Shown here: in pieces, positions 16,426-24,043 of the stretch
How positions within the stretch are numbered: position 1 is the stretch's first letter
Layout: the number at the start of each line of letters is the position of its first letter
Source: Limnobaculum eriocheiris
GTDB taxonomy: Bacteria > Pseudomonadota > Gammaproteobacteria > Enterobacterales > Enterobacteriaceae
NCBI RefSeq assembly: GCF_021010575.1
Contig: NZ_JAJNAG010000032.1
Span: forward strand, 1-36,871
Direction: 5' to 3'
DNA length: 36,871 nucleotides
Translations under genes and position numbers: made by a program
Notes under the pieces: generated by a model
Told to the model about the DNA's origin: nothing
The model's input: only the letters and a program-made list of their open reading frames with translations
The model's database searches: none

Positions 16426-18120
16426 ATGGCCACTTCGGGTATGCCACATCAACGAACCCGTTTTACGGGTGCTGAATTAATTGTTTATTTACTGGAACGT
16501 CAAGGGATCACGACGGTCGCAGGCATTCCTGGAGGTGCAGCTTTACCACTGTATGATGCATTAGGACAGAGCACCATTATTCATCATGTTCTGGCACGTC
16601 ATGAACAAGGTGCCGGATTTATCGCTCAGGGAATGGCTCGTTCTACCGGTAAAGCGGCGGTTTGTATCTCATCCAGCGGCCCTGGTGCCACCAATCTGGT
16701 TACCGCCATCGCCGATGCCAAATTAGATTCTGTTCCGCTAGTCTGTATTACCGGTCAGGTTGCTTCCGGTATGATCGGTACTGATGCATTTCAGGAAGTG
16801 GATACCTACGGTATTTCGATTCCTATCACTAAACATAACTATCTGGTGCGGGATATTAGTGAGCTGCCTAAGATTATGTGCGATGCATTTCGCATTGCTG
16901 AATCGGGCCGCCCGGGCCCGGTATGGATTGATATTCCTAAAGATGTTCAAACCGCCACTATCGAGTTAAATGAACTGCCACCAATTCCGGTACCCGATAA
17001 ACCCCCAGTATTTGATACCGCGTTGGTCACTCAAGCCGCAGAAATGATTAATCAGGCTAAACGACCTGTGTTGTATCTGGGGGGCGGGATCATTTGTGCC
17101 GATGCTCATAAACAGGCAATAGCGTTGGCGGAACGCGCTAACTTACCCACCACCATGACCTTAATGGCGTTGGGTACTCTGCCTGCTGAACATCCGTTAT
17201 CTCTGGGTATGCTGGGAATGCATGCCAATCGTAGTACCAACCTGATTTTACAAGAGTCTGATCTGCTGATTGTTATGGGAGCCCGTTTTGACGATCGCGC
17301 CATTGGTAAAGCTGAACAGTTCTGCCCTAATGCCAAAATTATTCATGTCGATATCGACCGTGCTGAATTGAGTAAAATTCGCCAGCCACAAATTGCCATT
17401 CATGCAGATGTTGGCCAGGTTTTACAACAACTATTACCTCAAATCACTGCCCAACCTCGCACCGAATGGATTGATGAGGTTAATCAGTTCCGCCAACAGT
17501 ATCCGGTTCAAATGCCGGACGCGGATAACCCATTAAGCCATTATGGGCTGGTACTGGCGGCTGCCCGGGCGGTAGATTGTGAAGCGGTTATCACAACCGA
17601 TGTAGGCCAGCATCAAATGTGGGTTGCTCAGGCTTATCCTTTGTGTCGTCATCGTCAGTGGTTAACATCTGGTGGTTTAGGCACCATGGGCTTTGGCTTA
17701 CCCGCCGCAATCGGTGCCGCGCTGGCAGAGCGTAGTCGTAAGGTTTTATGCTTTTCAGGTGACGGCAGCCTGATGATGAATATTCAGGAAATGGCAACGG
17801 CGGTTGAGCATAATCTGGATGTGAAAATTATTCTGATGAACAATCAGGCATTAGGGCTGGTTCATCAGCAACAAACGCTGTTTTATCAAGAGCGTATCTT
17901 TGCTGTGGCTTATCCTTACCATACCGATTTTATTAAAATTGCCGCCGGGTTTGGCATGGATACCTGCGATTTAAACGCTGAACAAGATCCGGAGGCCGCA
18001 TTGGCAGCAGCGATTCGCCGCCCTGGCCCTTGCCTGATTCACGCACTAATAGATATTAACCAGAAAGTTTTCCCGATGGTGCCACCGGGTGCCGCTAACA
18101 TTGAAATGGTTGGAGCTTAA
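16426..18120 (+). CDS. ilvB: Acetolactate synthase I, large (catalytic) subunit
   Basis: A thiamine-diphosphate and FAD enzyme that makes acetolactate or acetohydroxybutyrate from pyruvate, the first common step of Val, Leu and Ile synthesis. It has 564 residues. The catalytic Glu60 lies in ARHEQGAGFIAQG, the ThDP motif GDGSLMMN starts near residue 445 and runs to ILMNNQALGLVH, and the family stretch IGTDAFQEVDTYGISIPITK is intact. The ATG at 16426 follows AAAGGAAA and matches the E. coli N-terminus (MA-S-G); an upstream in-frame ATG at 16396 has no ribosome site or homology. It is followed by ilvN after 2 bases. It also provides 2-oxoisovalerate, the substrate of PanB, so it feeds the nearby pan genes metabolically. 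Confidence 0.97.
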   Translation: MATSGMPHQRTRFTGAELIVYLLERQGITTVAGIPGGAALPLYDALGQSTIIHHVLARHEQGAGFIAQGMARSTGKAAVCISSSGPGATNLVTAIADAKLDSVPLVCITGQVASGMIGTDAFQEVDTYGISIPITKHNYLVRDISELPKIMCDAFRIAESGRPGPVWIDIPKDVQTATIELNELPPIPVPDKPPVFDTALVTQAAEMINQAKRPVLYLGGGIICADAHKQAIALAERANLPTTMTLMALGTLPAEHPLSLGMLGMHANRSTNLILQESDLLIVMGARFDDRAIGKAEQFCPNAKIIHVDIDRAELSKIRQPQIAIHADVGQVLQQLLPQITAQPRTEWIDEVNQFRQQYPVQMPDADNPLSHYGLVLAAARAVDCEAVITTDVGQHQMWVAQAYPLCRHRQWLTSGGLGTMGFGLPAAIGAALAERSRKVLCFSGDGSLMMNIQEMATAVEHNLDVKIILMNNQALGLVHQQQTLFYQERIFAVAYPYHTDFIKIAAGFGMDTCDLNAEQDPEAALAAAIRRPGPCLIHALIDINQKVFPMVPPGAANIEMVGA

Positions 18121-18122
18121 TT

Positions 18123-18416
18123 ATGCCTACTGAACAGTCTCAACAACATCAAATCGCTTTAGAGCTCATTGTTCGCAACCACCCGGGCGTTATGTCACAT
18201 ATTTGTGGCCTGTTTGCCCGTCGGGCGTTTAACGTAGAAGGCATTCTTTGTATGCCATTAAAAGGTGATACCCAAAGCCGTATCTGGCTTTTAGTACAAA
18301 AAGACCAACGTCTGTCTCAAATGGTCAGCCAGGTAGAAAAACTGGAAGACGTTCAACAGGTCAAATACAGTGAAGACCTGAGCGTATTCGACCAACTAAG
18401 AAATTTTATACAGTAA
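18123..18416 (+). CDS. ilvN: Acetolactate synthase I, small (regulatory) subunit
   Basis: A 97-residue single ACT-domain protein (ELIVRNHPGVMSHICGLFARRAFNVEGI) that activates IlvB and confers valine feedback inhibition. E. coli IlvN has 96 residues. It starts 2 bases after the ilvB stop, so the two are translationally coupled. Two hairpins follow its stop. Confidence 0.96.
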   Translation: MPTEQSQQHQIALELIVRNHPGVMSHICGLFARRAFNVEGILCMPLKGDTQSRIWLLVQKDQRLSQMVSQVEKLEDVQQVKYSEDLSVFDQLRNFIQ

Positions 18417-18425
18417 TATGACGGG

Positions 18426-18486
18426 ATTTCTGTGGGGGTAAACCCGATTACCCTCACAGAAATATGAAACCCGATGCCGGTTTCAT
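18426..18486 (+). terminator. Two hairpins closing ilvBN
   Basis: The first stem pairs ATTTCTGTGGGGGTAA (18426-18441) with 18448-18463, 16 bp with one G-T pair. The second pairs ATGAAACC (18464-18471) with GGTTTCAT (18479-18486). They lie 9 bases past the ilvN stop. Neither has a T tract. Confidence 0.6.
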
Positions 18487-19006
18487 GATAATTATCCGGG
18501 TAAACCACAAAGTTTATATCAATCCATTGAATTTTTAATATTCAATTTATACATAATATTATATCGGTGAACGCTCACGGTTTTCATACTAATATTAATT
18601 TTATCGCCGATATCTTTATTATTCATAACCATTTGATATATTAAAATATTTTATATTATATTATTGGATAATGAGCCAATTCCTTTCACTTCATCATCAT
18701 AAAGGTTGTATTTAGGAATACACTGAAATCCATCAATCACCGACAAAATCATGTTATAGCGGGTAAGAGTAAAAACTAATCACACACAAATAGGTAGCAA
18801 TACAAACTAAAATAATCAAAAAAAGCAGTCAATGCCCCCGCTCATTTCCCTACACCCAGTTCATTCCCATGAAGTTCAAGATATTGATCACATTATTCAT
18901 CCAATCAATGCACCACATTTGTTAAATCTGTATAGTAGCCATCATTTTTTTGCACAGAAGACATTTATTGTGTTGCTGTTTTATGTGCCTCATCTTGGAG
19001 AAAAAT
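18487..19006. other. 520-base AT-rich intergenic region before dcuC
   Basis: No coding potential that I trust. It holds a small 7-bp dyad, ATTGAAT/ATTCAAT, at 18526-18546 and one TTGAT half of an FNR-type site at 18884-18888, whose second half does not match. E. coli dcuC is induced under anaerobic conditions by FNR, so an FNR site is expected, but none is clear here. Confidence 0.4.
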
Positions 19007-20428
19007 ATGATGGATGTTCCATATACGGTAAACCTGTTGATCGGTGCTATTGTCGCCGTTGCTGTGGGTTACTACATTATTAAAGGGTACTCTGCTACCG
19101 GTGTACTGTTAATTGGCGGTCTGTTATTACTGCTTATTAGCATTGGCTTTGGTCGCCCTATTCTGGCAGAAAAGGCCTCTACCGGATTTTTGCTAACGGA
19201 CGTTTTTGAATTTATGAAAACCCTGTTAAGTAATCGGGCCGCTGACCTTGGCATGATGATTATGATTTTGTGTGGCTTTGCTGCTTATATGACGCATATA
19301 GGTGCAAACGATATGGTGGTCAAACTGGCTTCCCATCCACTCAAGTATATTAATTCCCCTTATATACTGATGATTGCCGCCTATTTTGTCGCTTGTCTGA
19401 TGTCACTGGCGGTATCATCCGCGACCGGGCTTGGGGTGCTATTGATGGCTACCCTGTTTCCGCTAATGGTAAACGTAGGAATAAGCCGTGGCGCCGCAAC
19501 CGCTATTTGTGCTTCCCCAGCTGCTATTATTTTATCACCGACTTCCGGTGATGTGATTGTCGCTGCCGAAGCCTCTAAAATGGGCGGGGATAAGCTGATT
19601 GAGTTTGCATTCCATACTACATTACCTATTTCGATTATTGCTATTATTGCCATCGCTATTACTCATTTCTTTTGGCAGCGTTATCTGGATAAGAAAGAGA
19701 ACATCGTCAACGAAAAGCTGGATGTCTCACAAATTAAAACCCACGCACCTGTGGCCTACGCCATTTTGCCATTCCTGCCGATTATTGGTGTATTGGTCTT
19801 CTCCGGTAAAATCAGCTTACCGTTCACCAATGAACAAGGCGTGGCCCACGTTATTCCTAACCTGAACATTATCACCATCATTATTATCTGCATGGTGTTA
19901 ACGGCGATTATTGAATTTTTACGTACCTTCAGTGCTAAGAAGATGTTTGCCGGTTTAGACTCTGCCTATCAGGCAATGGGTGATGCATTTGTTACTGTTG
20001 TTATGTTGTTAGTTGCTGCCGGTATTTTTGCTCAGGGTTTAAGCTCTATCGGGTTTATTGCTGGTTTGATTCAGTTAGCTGAATCTTCTGGCGGCGGCGC
20101 GATGATCATGATGCTGGTTCTGGTGATTATTACAATGCTGGCAGCAATGGCAACAGGTTCTGGTAACGCACCATTTTATGCCTTTGTGGAATTTATTCCT
20201 AAACTGGCTGACCAAATGGGAATCAACCCGGCGTATCTGGTTATTCCTATGCTACAGGCATCAAATATTGGGCGTTCTATGTCTCCGGTATCCGGTGTAG
20301 TCGTTGCCACCTCAGGGATGGCGAAGATATCACCGTTTGAAGTGGTTAAACGTACTTCCGTTCCAATGATTGTTGGGATTGTGGTTGTGATTATCGCCTC
20401 TCACTTTAGAGTACCACTTCATCTGTAG
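19007..20428 (+). CDS. dcuC: Anaerobic C4-dicarboxylate transporter DcuC
   Basis: An inner-membrane carrier, mainly for succinate efflux during fermentation and fumarate/succinate exchange. It has 473 residues with about 12-14 hydrophobic segments. Stretches nearly identical to E. coli DcuC include YYIIKGYSATGVLLIGGLLL, DLGMMIMILCGFAAYMTHIG, SLAVSSATGLGVLLMATLFP and FAQGLSSIGFIAGLI. I chose the ATG at 19007 because GGAG lies six bases upstream; a second ATG follows directly at 19010. The upstream extension in this frame (from 18950) is rich in Cys and unlike the family. It is monocistronic, followed by a hairpin. Confidence 0.94.
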   Translation: MMDVPYTVNLLIGAIVAVAVGYYIIKGYSATGVLLIGGLLLLLISIGFGRPILAEKASTGFLLTDVFEFMKTLLSNRAADLGMMIMILCGFAAYMTHIGANDMVVKLASHPLKYINSPYILMIAAYFVACLMSLAVSSATGLGVLLMATLFPLMVNVGISRGAATAICASPAAIILSPTSGDVIVAAEASKMGGDKLIEFAFHTTLPISIIAIIAIAITHFFWQRYLDKKENIVNEKLDVSQIKTHAPVAYAILPFLPIIGVLVFSGKISLPFTNEQGVAHVIPNLNIITIIIICMVLTAIIEFLRTFSAKKMFAGLDSAYQAMGDAFVTVVMLLVAAGIFAQGLSSIGFIAGLIQLAESSGGGAMIMMLVLVIITMLAAMATGSGNAPFYAFVEFIPKLADQMGINPAYLVIPMLQASNIGRSMSPVSGVVVATSGMAKISPFEVVKRTSVPMIVGIVVVIIASHFRVPLHL

Positions 20429-20439
20429 TCCCTTCACTG

Positions 20440-20465
20440 CTATCGCCGATCCCATTCGGCGATAG
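20440..20465 (+). terminator. Hairpin downstream of dcuC
   Basis: CTATCGCCGA (20440-20449) pairs perfectly with TCGGCGATAG (20456-20465) around TCCCAT, 11 bases past the dcuC stop. It has no T tract but is a strong stem in the expected place. Confidence 0.65.
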
Positions 20466-20685
20466 TAAACTTAGCGCTTCTGTTTACATCTGATTAATAC
20501 CGCACATTTGGTCAAAGAATAATCATAATGAAATAATTAGCTCAGGTTATTGATTAACCAATTAATTGGTTGCAAATAGCGATTAATATTTTTGTTATCA
20601 CTAAGTTATAGAATTAAAACGCCTTTTTATTTAGATTTAAACGGCGTATTATCCGCGCAGTTCATTATCTGAAGCAATTCATCTT

Positions 20686-21864
20686 ATGCGATCACTCCCT
20701 GCCTCTTTAAGGCAAATGACGGATATCACGTCACTGGCTTTTCTGTTTATTGCTTTTTTAACCGGTATTGCTGGTGCATTACAGACACCAACCCTGAGTC
20801 TGTTTTTAACTACTGAGGTACAAACTCGTCCGGTTCTGGTCGGCCTGTTCTATACCGGTAGCGCCATCATAGGCATTATTATCAGCCAAATGATCGCCAG
20901 TTATTCAGATAAATCCGGCGATAGAAAAATGCTGATTATCCGCTGTTGCCTGTTTGGTGCATTAGGCTGCATTTTGTATGCATTTAATCGTAACTACTTT
21001 CTGTTACTCACGGTTGGTGTGGTGTTATCTACCTTTGGCTCAACGGCAACGCCACAAATGTTTGCATTAGCCAGAGAGCATGCTGATAAAACCGGGCGTG
21101 AAGCGGTGATGTTTAGCTCAATTTTACGGGCTCAGATTTCACTGGCATGGGTGATTGGTCCTCCGCTGGCTTTTGCGCTGGCGCTGGGGTTTGGTTTTAA
21201 GACCATGTATTTATCGGCAGCTATCGCGTTTGTTTTGTGTTCGGTCGTCGTCTGGTATACCTTGCCCTCCATGCCGAAAGTGAAACAGCAAGGTAGTGCC
21301 CTGATTCAGGCTCCTCGCCAGAATCGGCAGGCGGTGCTCTTGCTGTTTATAGTCTGTTCGCTTATGTGGACCTGCAATGGTATGTATATCATTAATATGC
21401 CGCTCTATTTAATTAATGAATTACACTTGCCGGAAAAACTGGCTGGCGTGATGATGGGAACCGCCGCCGGTTTAGAAATTCCGGTTATGCTTATTGCCGG
21501 CTATTACGCCCAACGTTTAGGAAAGCGTAAACTCATGCATTACGCTATTGTTGCCGGGCTACTGTTTTATATTGGGTTATTCTTTTTTACTTCTCCCTGG
21601 GAGCTACTGCTCCTACAGTTACTGAATGCTATTTTTATTGGCATACTGGCAGGTATTGGCATGCTCTATTTTCAGGATCTTATGCCTGGTCAGGCCGGTG
21701 CGGCCACCACGTTATTTACCAATACCGTTCGGGTGGGCTGGATTGTTGCTGGTTCACTGGCTGGATCAGTGGCGGAATTATGGAGCTTTCATGCGATATT
21801 CTATATTGCCGCGGCAATGTGTCTGGTTTCAACCATCTGTTTATTAAGAATAAAAATTGCCTGA
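20686..21864 (+). CDS. setB: Sugar efflux transporter, SetA/SetB family
   Basis: A 392-residue major facilitator with about 12 membrane segments. It follows E. coli SetB closely: AFLTGIAGALQTPTLSLFLT, FGSTATPQMFALAREHADKT, GREAVMFSSILRAQISLAWV, PEKLAGVMMGTAAGLEIPVM and IGMLYFQDLMPGQAG. Set proteins expel sugars or sugar analogues. SetA helps with glucose-phosphate stress, while the natural role of SetB is less clear. The ATG at 20686 gives the family N-terminus. I call it SetB rather than SetA on remembered sequence and am less sure of the subtype. It is convergent with an SDR remnant. Confidence 0.9.
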   Translation: MRSLPASLRQMTDITSLAFLFIAFLTGIAGALQTPTLSLFLTTEVQTRPVLVGLFYTGSAIIGIIISQMIASYSDKSGDRKMLIIRCCLFGALGCILYAFNRNYFLLLTVGVVLSTFGSTATPQMFALAREHADKTGREAVMFSSILRAQISLAWVIGPPLAFALALGFGFKTMYLSAAIAFVLCSVVVWYTLPSMPKVKQQGSALIQAPRQNRQAVLLLFIVCSLMWTCNGMYIINMPLYLINELHLPEKLAGVMMGTAAGLEIPVMLIAGYYAQRLGKRKLMHYAIVAGLLFYIGLFFFTSPWELLLLQLLNAIFIGILAGIGMLYFQDLMPGQAGAATTLFTNTVRVGWIVAGSLAGSVAELWSFHAIFYIAAAMCLVSTICLLRIKIA

Positions 21865-22040
21865 CAGGAAGCAACAGCAATATGCAGCTGATGTACCAGT
21901 TCATCGGCTATTACCTGATTATCGGCATAATTAATCACCACAGAAAAACCATCTGAAGCCAGACGTTCAGCGATGGCTGCCCCAATTCCCCGGGATGCCT
22001 CGGTGATTAAAGCCACTCTTTTTATAGCCTGTTGCGTCAT
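21865..22040 (-). pseudogene. N-terminal remnant of a short-chain dehydrogenase/reductase
   Basis: From the ATG at 22040 the frame reads MTQQAIKRVALITEASRGIG, then AAIAERLASDGFSVVINYAD and NQVIADELVHQLH. This is the NAD(P)-binding start of an SDR, close to 3-ketoacyl-ACP-reductase-like proteins. The cofactor motif TGxxxGIG is damaged: TEASRGIG has Glu for the first Gly (GAG, one change from GGG). After about 57 residues the frame runs into the antisense of the setB 3' end and stops, so some 190 residues of a normal SDR are missing. It looks like a truncated, dead gene. Confidence 0.75.
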
Positions 22041-22178
22041 AACGTTATTCCACCCGATTGGTATACTTAGCATTATTACTCCGATCAATTTTAGCCTATC
22101 CCCAATGCGATATTAATGTGTAGGAAATTAACTGTTTTTATTTCATACAGGTAGCAGATTTATGCATAAATAAAACTT

Positions 22179-22197
22179 GATAATAAGAATCATTTAA
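22179..22197 (+). promoter_or_regulatory. Candidate Fur box upstream of mntP
   Basis: The 19 bases GATAATAAGAATCATTTAA match the Fur consensus GATAATGATAATCATTATC at 14 positions. It lies about 80 bases upstream of the manganese riboswitch, in promoter range. The region is AT-rich, so a chance match is possible. Confidence 0.45.
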
Positions 22198-22261
22198 TTT
22201 TATTCATTGATATTATTGAGTTATCTGTTCTTGGTTATCCTGTACACCAGTGTTAAACTGC

Positions 22262-22405
22262 CTGCCGTCATTGGGGAGTAGCCGGTTTTTGTTAACACAA
22301 CAAAAGCGCCTGTATCAACATACTCGCATGAACTACACAAGTTCAGCGTGGTGCAGGCAACCGTCAGGTAGGCGAGACCATAGACACGCTGGGCACACTG
22401 TAGGT
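22262..22405 (+). promoter_or_regulatory. yybP-ykoY (Mn2+) riboswitch in the mntP leader
   Basis: The diagnostic elements occur in order: GGGGAGTAGCC (22273-22283), CAACATACTCG (22317-22327) and GGCGAGACC (22371-22379). These are the conserved strands of the yybP-ykoY aptamer, which binds Mn2+. E. coli mntP carries the same class of leader, in which Mn2+ frees the ribosome-binding site. Outer boundaries are approximate. The leader continues to the mntP start through GGAGTCCCGGCCGGAG, the likely sequestered site. Confidence 0.88.
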
Positions 22406-22456
22406 TGGGAGGTGCTCAATGTGTATATGAGGAGTCCCGGCCGGAGAAACTAAACA

Positions 22457-23026
22457 GTGAACCTTTCTGCAACACTTATTCTTGCTTTTGGAATGTCTAT
22501 GGATGCTTTTGCAGCTTCCGTAGGTAAAGGCGCAATTCTGCATAAACCCCGTTTCAGAGAAGCATTCCGTACCGGTCTCATCTTCGGCTGTATTGAAGCT
22601 ATCACTCCATTAATTGGCTGGGGTATCGGATTGGCGGCTGGTCAATATGTGGCCGAATGGGACCATTGGGTAGCATTTACCCTCCTGTTTATTTTAGGCT
22701 GCCGCATGATTATTGAGGGTTCGAAACAGCCTGAAGATGATGCGCCAAAATTGCGCCGTCACTCCTTCTGGATCCTGGTAACTACTGCGTTTGCTACCAG
22801 TCTGGATGCTATGGCAGTTGGTGTTGGCCTTGCCCTGCTACAAGTTGATATTATTCATACCGCAATGGCAATTGGTCTGGCGACCATGATCATGGCAACG
22901 CTGGGCATGATGTTAGGGCGATTTATCGGCCCTATGCTTGGTAAACGAGCCGAAATCATTGGCGGAATTATTTTGATTGGTATCGGCATAAATATCTTGC
23001 TGGAACATCTGGGGTGGGCCGCTTAA
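22457..23026 (+). CDS. mntP: Manganese efflux pump MntP
   Basis: A 189-residue inner-membrane exporter that protects against Mn2+ excess. It contains the two internally repeated halves of the family, each with a conserved acidic motif: [15 protein letters not shown] (Asp16) and [15 protein letters not shown] (Asp117). Six hydrophobic segments are visible. The start is GTG at 22457; translation is probably controlled by the upstream yybP-ykoY leader rather than by a freely exposed site. It is convergent with the TetR gene, separated by a hairpin. Confidence 0.95.
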   Translation: MNLSATLILAFGMSMDAFAASVGKGAILHKPRFREAFRTGLIFGCIEAITPLIGWGIGLAAGQYVAEWDHWVAFTLLFILGCRMIIEGSKQPEDDAPKLRRHSFWILVTTAFATSLDAMAVGVGLALLQVDIIHTAMAIGLATMIMATLGMMLGRFIGPMLGKRAEIIGGIILIGIGINILLEHLGWAA

Positions 23027-23044
23027 GGCTCACACTAATAACAT

Positions 23045-23070
23045 TATCGCCCATCCACACATGGGCGATA
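23045..23070. terminator. Hairpin between converging mntP and tetR-type gene
   Basis: TATCGCCCAT (23045-23054) pairs perfectly with ATGGGCGATA (23061-23070) around CCACAC, 18 bases after the mntP stop. Confidence 0.65.
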
Positions 23071-23139
23071 TTAGCGGCTGTTGGCTATTCCTGCCGATCG
23101 ATCCTGATTAATAATATGCCGCTGTCTATCTTCTTTTCA

Positions 23140-23796
23140 TTATTCTACCTGTTCAGCATCCGATCTGGCCTGATTCAATATTGCTTTAGCAATCCATTGA
23201 GTTACGGCCTGAACATCATCATTCTCTAACTGCCAGATATCTTTTAATACCATAAACACTTCCGACCCATAAATGATCGATAAGGCGTAATTTACTTTTT
23301 CGACCAGTTCCTTCGGTAATTCATCATTCAGTGGTGCTGTGACTTGCTTAAGCGTTTGTTTACGATGCCCTCTAACCAGTTTCTCCCGCTTGATTATCAC
23401 ATCGTTAATACCCACTTCTGATTTAAATTGTGATGCCCGCTCTTCAGCCCACTGTTGTAACGACAGTAATAGCGCCGCGCGTAATGCACCCTCGTGTTTA
23501 AACATTTGTGGATAAGCAAAACTCAATAATTCGTTAACGCGCTCCTCAACTTTAGTTTGTTCCGGCTGCCATAAAATAATGGGTTTAAGGCTTTCATCCA
23601 CTACGGCAGAAATCAGCTCGCTTTGAGTAGGAAAATAACGATAAGCCGTTGCCCGGGATACCTGAGCTTCTACCGCTAATTCCGTCACCGTTGGAAAGGC
23701 GCCCTTTTCAAATAATTTCATGGCCTGTTTAATCAGAAGATTGTATTTTCTTCTTTTTAAATTGGTCAGTTCACGTTCTTCAATACCAGATTCCAT
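23140..23796 (-). CDS. TetR/AcrR-family transcriptional regulator
   Basis: A 218-residue protein with an N-terminal helix-turn-helix at about residues 20-65 (AMKLFEKGAFPTVTELAVEA, SRATAYRYFPTQSELISAVV), the signature of TetR repressors. The C-terminal ligand domain shows no motif that names a ligand. The ATG at 23796 follows GAGG by six bases. It is divergent from eptA across 247 bases and could in principle act there, but the PmrA/QseB-type box in that region offers a better explanation for eptA. Its target is unknown. Confidence 0.87.
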   Translation of the reverse strand: MESGIEERELTNLKRRKYNLLIKQAMKLFEKGAFPTVTELAVEAQVSRATAYRYFPTQSELISAVVDESLKPIILWQPEQTKVEERVNELLSFAYPQMFKHEGALRAALLLSLQQWAEERASQFKSEVGINDVIIKREKLVRGHRKQTLKQVTAPLNDELPKELVEKVNYALSIIYGSEVFMVLKDIWQLENDDVQAVTQWIAKAILNQARSDAEQVE

Positions 23797-23967
23797 TTAT
23801 TGCCTCTGCTTTGCATTAAAAGTCCTGCTTTAAATATAGTATCAAAATATTTCTATAATAAAGATAATTTAATTAACCCAATAATCATAGTAATTTCAAT
23901 AAGTAAGTATTTATCTGGTAACAACCCCTGAAGTGAACTTTTTTTCTGGAACGTCTATCATTAATGA

Positions 23968-23984
23968 CTTAATAATTGATTAAG
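23968..23984 (+). promoter_or_regulatory. PmrA/QseB-type direct-repeat box upstream of eptA
   Basis: CTTAAT (23968-23973) and ATTAAG (23979-23984) are hexamers with an 11-base period and a 5-base spacer. They fit the PmrA/QseB consensus YTTAAK-N5-YTTAAK with one mismatch in the second half. The box ends 59 bases upstream of the eptA ATG. It is also an inverted repeat, so a dimeric regulator of another family cannot be excluded. Confidence 0.55.
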
Positions 23985-24043
23985 GATTAGCTGGTTAACT
24001 ACAGGCTAACCACAAACTCCTAATAACCAGAGATAGCCATTCT

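Noticed and set aside
18884-18907. FNR site for dcuC
   Set aside because: TTGAT at 18884 and ATCAA at 18903 are too far apart (14 bases instead of 4), and the correctly spaced second half does not match.
18832-19083. 83-codon frame upstream of and overlapping dcuC
   Set aside because: It overlaps the N-terminus of DcuC in another frame, is rich in His and Cys from the AT-rich leader, and has no homology that I recognise.
22250-22453. 67-codon frame in the mntP leader
   Set aside because: It lies exactly over the yybP-ykoY riboswitch, whose conserved RNA elements explain the sequence.
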